From the NCBI GenBank assembly GCA_023228285.1, contig JALOBM010000065.1, forward strand, positions 1-10,454: a DNA stretch of 10,454 nt, given 5' to 3'. The translations under genes and the position numbers were made by a program. Shown in pieces: positions 1 to 5,911 of this stretch (within the stretch, counting starts at the first letter, position 1; every line of letters begins with the position of its first letter). A model generated the notes under the pieces. The model did no database searches. It saw only the letters and a list, made by a program, of their open reading frames with translations, and was not told the DNA's origin. The DNA comes from Candidatus Cloacimonadota bacterium (GTDB taxonomy: Bacteria > Cloacimonadota > Cloacimonadia > Cloacimonadales > Cloacimonadaceae).

Positions 1-59
1 TCATCAACGCTGTATCTACCAAGCAAGGAAAGCGCGCAGAACTGGAAATTATTGAGTAA
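1..59 (+). CDS. khpA: KhpA-like KH-domain RNA-binding protein, C-terminal end only
   Basis: Reading from base 3, eighteen codons are open to a TAA at 57-59 and give a tail ending GKRAELEIIE. This resembles the last helix and strand of the small KH protein KhpA (YlqC), whose tail typically reads like 'a..gkrv.veI'. KhpA binds RNA, often as a dimer with KhpB, and its gene normally sits between rpsP and rimM, which is the position seen here. The stop codon directly abuts the rimM ATG at 60, so the two are probably translationally coupled. The KH core (GxxG loop) lies outside the window, so the call rests on the short tail plus gene order. The 5' end is cut by the window edge. Confidence 0.7.
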   Translation, partial: INAVSTKQGKRAELEIIE

Positions 60-608
60 ATGACTGCCCCTCACCTAATCGGAATCGGCAGACTGGGCGG
101 GCAAGACAGTGAAGGTTGGCATCACGTGATGGTTCGGCCTGAATACCAAGAGGTCTTTCGTCACTATGTTGATCTGTATTTGATCTTTGAAGAAAATAGA
201 GTGTTTTACGTAACTATCAGTGATAGGAAGCAATGCGATAAAAAGACATATGTGCGCTTTGCCGAAGATGGCATAGCAGATGAACGCAAGCTACACCGGG
301 AGACCATCCTTGCCATCTCCGAAGATGCTGGAGAGGACGAGGAAGAAAGCCTGTTGGGGCTGGATGTGGTATATAACGGCAGCCTTCTGGGTTGTGTGGT
401 AGATGTGTTTTTCAATGGCGCTCAAGATGTTCTGGTGATAGCTACAGCCTTGGATACGGAGCTTTTGGTACCCTATGTGGAACATTATCTGTCCACTCGG
501 GATCCGGGAAGCGACGTCATCTTCCTGAAAAACATGGAAGATCTTCTATATACCAATGGCTTAGCCTTGCAAGACAATGTGATAATCCCTTGCGAAGATG
601 AAGATTAG
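60..608 (+). CDS. rimM: Ribosome maturation factor RimM, divergent N-terminal domain
   Basis: RimM binds ribosomal protein S19 and helps the 30S head mature. The 182-residue length is normal for the family. The C-terminal PRC-barrel is clear from about residue 97: LLGLDVVYNGSLLGCVVDV, then a strand ELLVPYVEHYL (134-144), then FLKNMEDLLY, matching the usual 'llIPfv...egLl' ending. The N-terminal RimM domain is weakly conserved: IGIGRLGGQD stands where most members have 'iGkI.kphGlkGev', and the GlkGE element is not recognisable. The ATG abuts the upstream stop with no good Shine-Dalgarno, so coupling is likely. Its end overlaps trmD by 11 bases. Position between khpA and trmD strongly supports the call despite the divergence. 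Confidence 0.88.
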   Translation: MTAPHLIGIGRLGGQDSEGWHHVMVRPEYQEVFRHYVDLYLIFEENRVFYVTISDRKQCDKKTYVRFAEDGIADERKLHRETILAISEDAGEDEEESLLGLDVVYNGSLLGCVVDVFFNGAQDVLVIATALDTELLVPYVEHYLSTRDPGSDVIFLKNMEDLLYTNGLALQDNVIIPCEDED

Positions 609-1266
609 CGTACTTAGCCTCTTCCCGGAGTCATTTTCCGGTTTTTTGGGCACCAGTATGGTGGCGAGAGCGCTGCAACAAGGTGCCATAGATGTGAAAT
701 TGGATGATATTCGGGCTTATAGCCAGGATAAACATCACCAAACTGACGACTATCCCTACGGAGGTTTCGCCGGGATGGTGGCCACACCTCAACCTCTTTG
801 GGATGCCATCAAGGCACATCTGAAGGAGGGTCCGGCGCCGGTGATCTATTTTACACCTCAAGGAAGACGGCTGAATCAAAGAATCTTATTGGATTATGCC
901 ACAGAAGCTCGCATCATTCTCATCTGTGGACATTACAAGGAGATCGATCAGCGTATCCGCCGTCTGGCGGTGTCTGACGAGATTTCTATAGGAGACTTTG
1001 TCCTGAGTGGGGGAGAGCTGGCAGCGCAAGTGTTTATTGACGGCTTGGCAAGACTGCAGGATGGCGTGTTGAACGACATCACAAGTGCACACAGTGATTC
1101 ATTTTATCATGGTATGCTGGGATTTCCGTGTTATACGCGCCCTGAAGTGTTTATGGGACAATCTGTTCCAGACATACTTCGTAGGGGTAATCACAGTAAA
1201 ATCGAAGAATGGGCGGAAACCCAGGCAAAGTTTTTAACCAAAACCCGCAGACCAGATTTGCTATAA
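598..1266 (+). CDS. trmD: tRNA (guanine-37-N1)-methyltransferase TrmD
   Basis: TrmD is a SPOUT-class enzyme that uses S-adenosylmethionine to methylate G37 next to the anticodon, preventing +1 frameshifting. The 222 residues carry the family motifs in order: DDYPYGGFAGMV (50-61), CGHYKEIDQR (110-119), EISIGDFVLSGGELAA (128-143) forming the trefoil-knot cofactor site, SDSF (166-169) containing the probable catalytic Asp167, CYTRPEVF (178-185) and GNHSKIEEW (197-205). Common forms read GGGAGM and CGrYEGiDeR, so Phe57 and the Lys114-Glu115 pair are modest variants. The ATG lies inside the end of rimM, 11 bases before its stop, implying translational coupling. It is followed by 262 bases without a gene before rplS. 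Confidence 0.97.
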   Translation: MKISVLSLFPESFSGFLGTSMVARALQQGAIDVKLDDIRAYSQDKHHQTDDYPYGGFAGMVATPQPLWDAIKAHLKEGPAPVIYFTPQGRRLNQRILLDYATEARIILICGHYKEIDQRIRRLAVSDEISIGDFVLSGGELAAQVFIDGLARLQDGVLNDITSAHSDSFYHGMLGFPCYTRPEVFMGQSVPDILRRGNHSKIEEWAETQAKFLTKTRRPDLL

Positions 1267-1299
1267 GCAATGCCCCCAAGGGCTATGTAACCAATCAGG

Positions 1300-1326
1300 A
1301 AAGCAGGATTCTAGATCAATCCTTTT
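1300..1326 (+). promoter_or_regulatory. Weak hairpin with short U-run downstream of trmD
   Basis: AGGATT and AATCCT form a perfect 6-base-pair stem with the 7-base loop CTAGATC. After a two-base bulge, A1300-A1302 could add pairs with T1324-T1326. The short run TTTT ends the element. This could be a weak terminator or attenuator that lowers readthrough from trmD into rplS. The stem is A+T-rich and the U-run short, so it may equally be chance. Confidence 0.22.
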
Positions 1327-1515
1327 ATGTGAAGTGCGGAACTATCCGGTATTTCCGGTGTTTTCGATAAGCCTCTCCCACAAATGGAGGGAGCATTGAT
1401 AAGGTTCAGTCTCACAGCGTTAGTCCGGTTTTATGCGCAGAGAACGGGCGATACAGAAGCTGTGATTTGCGCCGTACCTCACATCCACAGAATTCCGCTT
1501 CTCCGAGTATATATA

Positions 1516-1528
1516 TGGGAGGAACCCA
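1516..1528 (+). promoter_or_regulatory. rplS Shine-Dalgarno inside a small hairpin
   Basis: The strong ribosome-binding site GGGAGGA (1517-1523) lies 5 bases before the rplS ATG. TGGG (1516-1519) is complementary to CCCA (1525-1528), leaving AGGAA in the loop. The stem ends one base before the start codon. Such a hairpin could present or mask the site, and is a plausible control point for L19 synthesis. Only four base pairs are involved. Confidence 0.35.
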
Positions 1529-1882
1529 ATGGATATTCTGCAACAAATAGGCAGAGACCAAATCAGAACTGATTTTCCGGATTACCGCGTTGGCGATACC
1601 GTGAAAGTCCATTATAAAATAAAAGAAGGCAGTAAAGAACGTATTCAGGTCTTCCAAGGCATCGTGATCCAAAAACGTGGTGCTGGCGTTTCCAGGTCCT
1701 TCACTGTTCGTAAGGTTTCCAGCGGAGTGGGTGTGGAAAGAGTATTTCCACAGAACTCACCCAATATCGACAAACTAGAGATCGTACGCCATGGCCAGGT
1801 TCGCAGAGCGAAACTCTTCTATCTGCGTCAAGCCAAGGGCAAAGCGGGCAGAATCAAAGAACGCAGAAGATTTACTGCTTAG
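1529..1882 (+). CDS. rplS: 50S ribosomal protein L19
   Basis: L19 is a 50S protein at the interface with the 30S subunit. The 117-residue length is typical. Diagnostic segments are [16 protein letters not shown] (16-31), [17 protein letters not shown] (37-53), [18 protein letters not shown] (57-74) and the basic C-terminal stretch [20 protein letters not shown]. The start has an excellent Shine-Dalgarno, GGGAGGA, 5 bases upstream. It ends the translation cluster khpA-rimM-trmD-rplS, and a strong intrinsic terminator follows 18 bases after the stop. The long structured leader upstream suggests separate control of L19 from trmD, as expected because L19 is needed in far larger amounts. Confidence 0.98.
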   Translation: MDILQQIGRDQIRTDFPDYRVGDTVKVHYKIKEGSKERIQVFQGIVIQKRGAGVSRSFTVRKVSSGVGVERVFPQNSPNIDKLEIVRHGQVRRAKLFYLRQAKGKAGRIKERRRFTA

Positions 1883-1900
1883 TTACTTGAAACACTCCTT

Positions 1901-1941
1901 AGCCCCTTGGTCCATAATACATCAAGGGGCTTTCTCTTTTT
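1901..1941 (+). terminator. Strong rho-independent terminator after rplS
   Basis: AGCCCCTTG (1901-1909) and CAAGGGGCT (1923-1931) are perfectly complementary over 9 base pairs. G1910-T1922 and T1911-A1921 can extend the stem, leaving the 9-base loop CCATAATAC. The stem is followed by a T-rich tail, TTTCTCTTTTT (1931-1941). This is a textbook intrinsic terminator closing the ribosomal-protein unit. It lies only 16 bases before the ogt start codon. Confidence 0.93.
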
Positions 1942-1957
1942 AATTGAAGGAACGTGT

Positions 1958-2425
1958 ATGCTGAGAATACTGTACTACGAAAGAACCAATATATGTCTTG
2001 AAATCGCCATAGAAGAAGAGACAATCACTCGTATTGTGTTTTGTAAGAAAGCGCTAAACCATCTGGTAGAAAACGATTTTGAACGGGAAGTACTTCGCCA
2101 GTTTGATGAGTATTTCGCCGGAGATAGGTGTGAGTTTGATCTACCATTTTTTGCCACCGGAACTCCTTTTCAACTGATGGTTTGGGAACAACTGCTCAAG
2201 ATCGCTTATGGAGAGACAGTCTCCTACAAAGAATTGGCCTCCCGCATTGGTAAACCGAATGCGCAACGTGCAGTGGGTAATGCCTTGAATAAAAACAAGA
2301 TAGTCATCATTGTCCCTTGTCACAGGGTGATTGCCTCCGACGGAAGTCAGGGTGGCTTCGGGGGGGACGGTAGCATCAAAAAGATGCTGCTGGATCTGGA
2401 GCACAAGTTCAAGGTGGGCTTATGA
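1958..2425 (+). CDS. ogt: Methylated-DNA--protein-cysteine methyltransferase (O6-alkylguanine repair)
   Basis: This suicide enzyme moves the alkyl group from O6-alkylguanine in DNA to its own cysteine. From this start the protein has 155 residues, slightly short for Ogt. The active-site motif PCHRVI is at 120-125, with acceptor Cys121. The helix-turn-helix and arginine-finger region KELASRIGKPNAQRAVGNAL (91-110) precedes it, with Arg104 in RAVG. The N-terminal half (1-66) is the poorly conserved Ogt-type domain. An in-frame TTG at 1907 would extend the protein, but that stretch encodes the terminator hairpin, while ATG 1958 has GAAGG 7-8 bases upstream, so 1958 is preferred. The stop overlaps the acpS ATG by 4 bases (ATGA). 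Ada-type fusion is excluded because no AraC or zinc domain is present. Confidence 0.93.
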   Translation: MLRILYYERTNICLEIAIEEETITRIVFCKKALNHLVENDFEREVLRQFDEYFAGDRCEFDLPFFATGTPFQLMVWEQLLKIAYGETVSYKELASRIGKPNAQRAVGNALNKNKIVIIVPCHRVIASDGSQGGFGGDGSIKKMLLDLEHKFKVGL

Positions 2426-2796
2426 TTATCGGGGTAGGTACTGACATCGTAGAGATTGGCCGCATAGATCGGCTTTTGGATAGAAATCCTCGCTTTGTAG
2501 ACAAGGTCTTCAGCTCTGCTGAAATTGAATACTGTAGCTCCAAAGCCAATCCTGCCCAGAGTTTTGCCGCGCGCTTTGCCGCAAAGGAAGCCTTTCTGAA
2601 GTCCCTGGGAACAGGCTGGGATCAGGGTATTTCCTGGCAGGAAATTGAGGTTATGAACGACAACCAGGGTAAGCCAGATATCCGGCTATGCGGAAAAGCC
2701 AAAGAATTGGCAGAACAAAAAGGAATCCGGCTTATCCATCTTTCATTAAGTCATGAGAAACAATACGCGGTGGCATCTGTTATAGCCGAAGGTTGA
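2422..2796 (+). CDS. acpS: Holo-[acyl-carrier-protein] synthase
   Basis: AcpS transfers 4'-phosphopantetheine from coenzyme A to a serine of acyl carrier protein, switching on fatty-acid synthesis. The 124 residues fit the trimeric AcpS class. GVGTDIVEI at the N-terminus supplies the metal ligand Asp8. FAARFAAKEAFLKSLGTG (48-65) supplies Glu56 and the coenzyme A contacts. ISWQEIEV (70-77) and the C-terminal strand HLSLSHEKQYAVASVIAE complete the fold. The start overlaps the ogt stop in ATGA, so translation is coupled. The 71 bases to adk hold a possible promoter and a 20-codon open frame in register with acpS after its TGA. Confidence 0.96.
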   Translation: MIIGVGTDIVEIGRIDRLLDRNPRFVDKVFSSAEIEYCSSKANPAQSFAARFAAKEAFLKSLGTGWDQGISWQEIEVMNDNQGKPDIRLCGKAKELAEQKGIRLIHLSLSHEKQYAVASVIAEG

Positions 2797-2802
2797 AAGG
2801 CT

Positions 2803-2865
2803 TTGAAAATACGAGAATTGCTTGACAGCAGGGATTATCAAAATATCCTGGCTCAACTGAGGTGA
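2803..2865 (+). other. 20-codon open frame between acpS and adk, doubtful
   Basis: Starting at TTG 2803, twenty sense codons run to TGA 2863-2865. The frame is the same as acpS, so it would also be reached by reading through the acpS stop at 2794-2796. The encoded peptide looks amphipathic and charged (it contains KIRELLDSRDYQ). AAGG at 2797-2800 is only two bases from the TTG, too close for a normal ribosome-binding site. The stop falls just before the adk ATG at 2868, which would allow coupling. It may be a leader peptide, a remnant, or chance; I recognise no family. Confidence 0.13.
2822..2849 (+). promoter_or_regulatory. Candidate sigma70-type promoter before adk
   Basis: TTGACA (2822-2827) is a perfect -35 hexamer. 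TATCCT (2844-2849) lies 16 bases further on and matches TATAAT at 4 of 6 positions. Transcription would begin near 2856, giving a very short leader before the Shine-Dalgarno GAGG (2859-2862) and the adk ATG (2868). TTGACA also occurs by chance inside coding regions of this window (for example 3531-3536), which lowers the weight of this match. Confidence 0.3.
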
Positions 2866-2867
2866 AT

Positions 2868-3500
2868 ATGACGGACGCCATAGTATTTTTAGGAATCCAG
2901 AGCAGTGGTAAAGGCACTCAAGCCAAGCTGCTGGCCGATCGTACAGGATTCAAGCATATCAATATTGGAGACCTGCTAAGGGAGCAAATCAGCCTTGGCA
3001 CGGACATCGGTAAACAGATAGAAAGTATTATCAGGAGAGGAGATCTGGTGTCGGATAATCTGGTGTTTGAGCTCCTTGACAGCTCCATACCAGAGGAGTG
3101 TCCAGGCCTGATATTCGACGGCTTTCCCCGCACCATGCCCCAAGCGGAGCATCTGGTACGTCACTATCGTTTAGCTCGGGTATATTATCTTGATCTATCG
3201 GAAAAGCAAGCTTTTGAGCGTATAGATGGTCGCAGAGTATGCGAGACATGTGGCAGAAACTACCACCTGATTCACCATCCTCCAAAGCATGAAGGCTTGT
3301 GCGATGACTGTGGTGCTGCTTTAATTACCAGGACGGACGATGCTCCAGCGGCAATCAGGAAGCGGATCAAGGCATTCTACGAGGAGACTTTTGCCCTAAA
3401 GACCTTTTTTGAACAGAAAGGTCTCCTGCTCAGCATTTCGGCACAAGCTACGGTTGATGAAGTTCAAGCGGCTATTTGGGCAGATATGATGTTGGAATAA
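2868..3500 (+). CDS. adk: Adenylate kinase, zinc-lid type
   Basis: Adenylate kinase interconverts ATP plus AMP and two ADP. The 210 residues show the P-loop GIQSSGKGTQ (9-18, Lys15), GDLVSDNLVFELL (58-70), DGFPRTMPQAE (84-94), RRVC (122-125) and TRTDDAPAAIRKRI (155-168). The lid carries four cysteines, C125, C128, C145 and C148, as in zinc-bearing lids. Two deviations stand out: the P-loop reads IQSS where PPGA is usual, and INIGD (31-35) replaces the usual IS-T-GD, losing the AMP-contacting Thr. It could be a second, divergent adenylate kinase, since the main copy is often in the ribosomal-protein cluster. GTG 2862 is in frame, but it overlaps the Shine-Dalgarno GAGG (2859-2862), which sits 5 bases from ATG 2868, so 2868 is preferred. 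Confidence 0.92.
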   Translation: MTDAIVFLGIQSSGKGTQAKLLADRTGFKHINIGDLLREQISLGTDIGKQIESIIRRGDLVSDNLVFELLDSSIPEECPGLIFDGFPRTMPQAEHLVRHYRLARVYYLDLSEKQAFERIDGRRVCETCGRNYHLIHHPPKHEGLCDDCGAALITRTDDAPAAIRKRIKAFYEETFALKTFFEQKGLLLSISAQATVDEVQAAIWADMMLE

Positions 3501-3503
3501 ACA

Positions 3504-5195
3504 ATGTCTAAACCCCGCGATAAAGGACTGTTGACAAATATCAAAGCCTTGGCCTATCCAGTTGCGGCATGGAGTTTTGCTGTTCTGTTTCTGGAGAGTA
3601 TTATCCGCCCGTTGATGAATTACGGCTTGCTGGAACTAATCACAGCCGGCGTCAATCTGCTCTTGCTCTACTTTATTATCATTGGCCGTTTATTGGTAAA
3701 GGACTCCGGGAAACAGACCGTTCCGTTGCGTTTCGACATTATTATGCTGCTCCTGGGCGGGCTTTTGATGTTTTATCAGGCCAAGTATGTGATCTTTTTC
3801 CTGCTGATCCGGCAGACCTACTTTATCATTCAATACATGCTCTTTCACGCCTTTGACGGCAAGCTGTACAAGACTCTCACAAGCAATCCCCCAGTATCAT
3901 TAATGCTTAGTTTTGCCCTTGTGATACTGATAGGTACTGTTCTCTTGATGTTGCCGGAAGCATCCGTTCAAAAGCAGGTGACTCCATTTATTGATGCTCT
4001 ATTTACTGCTACTTCAGCTACCTGCGTTACAGGTTTGAGCGTTCAGGACACAGGTGGATACTTCAGCCTCTTTGGCCAATTGGTGATATTAGCTTTAATC
4101 CAGGTGGGTGGATTGGGCATCATGACGATTTCGACTGCCTTTGCTCTCATCATGGGACGCCGCCTTACGCTAAAGCTTGAGAACGTAATGCATAGTGTAG
4201 TGGGCGACAACGAGCGTTTGGATATGTTTCAGCTGTTGAAGAATATCGTGATAGTTACTGTGATAATCGAGATGATCGGGGCTATTTTGCTCTTTTTTGG
4301 GTTTGCCCGGACTCTGTCTCCTTCACAAGCTATGTACAATGCGATATTCGTATCCATTTCGGCCTTTTGTAATGCGGGTTTTTCGTTGTTTAGCAATTCC
4401 TTGATGAGCTATGTGGACGATCCTGTAGTGAACCTTACCATTACATCTCTTATTATACTGGGAGGCATCGGCTTTGCTGTGATAATCGATCTATATCGTT
4501 ATGCTTTTAAACTGGATAAAGTGCGAAAACTGAGTTTGCACTCAAAGATTGTGTTATCCGTATCAGCAATCCTTGTGCTTGTTGGCCTTGTGTGTCTCTA
4601 CATAACCGAATACAATGGTGTAATGCAAGATTTCAGCATCAGCCGAAGGCTCCTGAGTTCATTGTTTCAATCGGTCTCTGCCAGGACAGCAGGTTTCAAC
4701 ACTGTGGACATCACGAGTATAAGCCCAGCTTCAGTACTGGTGTTTCTGATCATGATGTTCATAGGAGCTTCTCCGGGTTCCACCGGTGGCGGAGTAAAGA
4801 CCACTACCTTTGCTGTATTGATTCTATCGGTAACCAGCATGTTGCGGGGACGCAGAGAGTTAAGCCTCTTCAACCGTCGTATAGCTTTGTCAAACTTCCG
4901 CGAGGCTGCCAGCCTGGTTACGCTGTCTTTGGGAATCGTCTTCATTGTAGCTTTTCTGCTCTTTTTGGTGGAGAGCCTTCCTTTTGACAAGCTCATGTTT
5001 GAGGTCATCTCTGCTTTTGGAACGGTTGGACTTTCGATGGGTATAACGGCAAAACTGAGTGCTGCCGGAAAAATACTGATAACAATTCTGATGTACATCG
5101 GGCGCATTGGTCCGCTCACTCTTATTTATGCGCTTTCGATGCGTAAACATGAGCCAAACATACAATATGCAGAAGAAAAGATAGCCATCGGCTAA
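3504..5195 (+). CDS. TrkH/KtrB-family potassium uptake channel subunit with N-terminal membrane extension
   Basis: This is the pore-forming K+ translocating subunit of a Trk/Ktr system. All four filter repeats are present: SATCVTGLS (171-179), SAFCNAGFS (286-294), SARTAGFNT (392-400) and AFGTVGLSM (504-512), with filter glycines 177, 292, 397 and 509. The glycine-rich gating loop of repeat 3, GASPGSTGGGVKTTT, is at 421-435. At 563 residues it is over 100 longer than typical KtrB. The extra part (about 1-128) has four hydrophobic segments near 16-33, 41-61, 77-91 and 95-115, before the conserved core begins at about 131. Similar long forms occur in Bacteroidota, as far as I recall. The ATG is 3 bases after adk with only a weak GGAA site. 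The RCK partner follows 10 bases on. Confidence 0.95.
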   Translation: MSKPRDKGLLTNIKALAYPVAAWSFAVLFLESIIRPLMNYGLLELITAGVNLLLLYFIIIGRLLVKDSGKQTVPLRFDIIMLLLGGLLMFYQAKYVIFFLLIRQTYFIIQYMLFHAFDGKLYKTLTSNPPVSLMLSFALVILIGTVLLMLPEASVQKQVTPFIDALFTATSATCVTGLSVQDTGGYFSLFGQLVILALIQVGGLGIMTISTAFALIMGRRLTLKLENVMHSVVGDNERLDMFQLLKNIVIVTVIIEMIGAILLFFGFARTLSPSQAMYNAIFVSISAFCNAGFSLFSNSLMSYVDDPVVNLTITSLIILGGIGFAVIIDLYRYAFKLDKVRKLSLHSKIVLSVSAILVLVGLVCLYITEYNGVMQDFSISRRLLSSLFQSVSARTAGFNTVDITSISPASVLVFLIMMFIGASPGSTGGGVKTTTFAVLILSVTSMLRGRRELSLFNRRIALSNFREAASLVTLSLGIVFIVAFLLFLVESLPFDKLMFEVISAFGTVGLSMGITAKLSAAGKILITILMYIGRIGPLTLIYALSMRKHEPNIQYAEEKIAIG

Positions 5196-5205
5196 GGAGC
5201 AAATA

Positions 5206-5910
5206 ATGGCAAGATACGCCGTAATTGGACTGGGAAGATTTGGAATGACCGTTGCCAATATCCTCAGCGAAAGCGGAATGGACGTGATAGCGATAGATAA
5301 AAGCCAGGAACTGGTGGATGAGGTATCCGGCAGAGTAACTTCCGCAATCTGTATGGATTCCACAGATGAAGCAGCCTTGAGGTCTCAAAACCTGAATGAA
5401 GCAGATGCTGTGATTATCGGCATCGGCAGCAACATCCAGGAAAGCATCCTTACTGCCGCAATTCTGAGAAAGATCGGAGTGGGTATCATCTATGCCAAAG
5501 TGGAGAATCGCCTTCACGGACGCATTTTGGAACTCATTGGAGTGCAAAACATTCTCTTACCGGAAGAGATCGTGGGTACCCAGCTTGCCAAAACGCTGAT
5601 CTCAAAGAACGTACGTGAATACATCATCCTCTCCAGCGGTCATGTAGTTATGGAGATGGTGGCACCACGGGAGTTTGTGGGCAAAGACCTGCAGGAGTTA
5701 TCCTTGCCTTCCACTCGCGGCGTGAATGTAATTGCCATCAAGTACAACTCACTGTCCATAACCGAAGACGGACGCAATGTTGTGGAGAAAAAGATGAACG
5801 ACATGCCCGGTGCGAATGATACCATAAACGAAGGCGACATCCTGATTATGATGGGCCCCAAAGGCAATGTGGATAAATTGATCTACGACACCACCATTAG
5901 GAAGGATTAA
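5206..5910 (+). CDS. TrkA/KtrA-family RCK regulatory subunit of potassium uptake
   Basis: RCK proteins form a cytoplasmic ring under the K+ channel and gate it on binding nucleotides (ATP/ADP or NAD(H)). The 234 residues hold one RCK unit, as in KtrA, rather than the two of TrkA. The Rossmann fold has the glycine motif GLGRFG (8-13) and an acidic Asp31 at the end of strand 2 (AIDKS) that binds ribose. The crossover helix follows at LLPEEIVGTQLAKTLIS (117-133), and a TrkA-C domain at about 140-230 ends in GDILIMMGP. Shine-Dalgarno GGAG (5196-5199) is 6 bases before the ATG, immediately after the channel gene's stop. The pairing with the gene upstream makes the role firm. Ktr rather than Trk naming rests on length alone. 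Confidence 0.95.
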   Translation: MARYAVIGLGRFGMTVANILSESGMDVIAIDKSQELVDEVSGRVTSAICMDSTDEAALRSQNLNEADAVIIGIGSNIQESILTAAILRKIGVGIIYAKVENRLHGRILELIGVQNILLPEEIVGTQLAKTLISKNVREYIILSSGHVVMEMVAPREFVGKDLQELSLPSTRGVNVIAIKYNSLSITEDGRNVVEKKMNDMPGANDTINEGDILIMMGPKGNVDKLIYDTTIRKD

Positions 5911-5911
5911 G

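Larger units (their letters stand above)
1267..1528 (+). promoter_or_regulatory. Gene-free rplS upstream region, candidate structured leader
   Basis: This 262-base stretch between trmD and rplS holds no credible gene but several complementary segments. AGGATT (1305-1310) pairs with AATCCT (1318-1323). CGGAA (1337-1341) can pair with TTCCG (1353-1357), competing with CCGG/CCGG at 1346-1349 and 1355-1358. CTCCC (1375-1379) pairs with GGGAG (1389-1393). TCACAGC (1412-1418) is an exact match to GCTGTGA (1459-1465). The Shine-Dalgarno itself sits in a small hairpin (1516-1528). TCCGGT occurs three times (1345, 1354, 1424). Long leaders that bind L19 and repress translation are known before rplS in some other bacteria, so the same is plausible here, but I recognise no described family. 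A TTGATA at 1396-1401 could be a -35 element, with no convincing -10 after it. Confidence 0.35.

Noticed and set aside
1272..1283. GCCC/GGGC hairpin just after trmD as a terminator
   Set aside because: Only four pairs with a four-base loop and no T-run follows.
1384..1572. A 62-codon open frame in the rplS leader
   Set aside because: It runs into rplS in a different frame, has no good ribosome site and resembles no family; the region is better explained as leader.
1907..1957. N-terminal extension of Ogt from TTG 1907
   Set aside because: It would be encoded by the terminator hairpin, lacks a ribosome site, and the family start fits ATG 1958.
3531..3536. TTGACA near the start of the K+ channel gene as a promoter
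   Set aside because: It lies within the coding region after the start codon, with no -10 element at suitable distance.
4667..5547. Three overlapping long minus-strand open frames (up to 157 codons) across the K+ channel and RCK genes
   Set aside because: They lie antisense to two firmly identified genes, give low-complexity Ser/Arg-rich or unrecognisable peptides and have no convincing ribosome sites; they are composition shadows.
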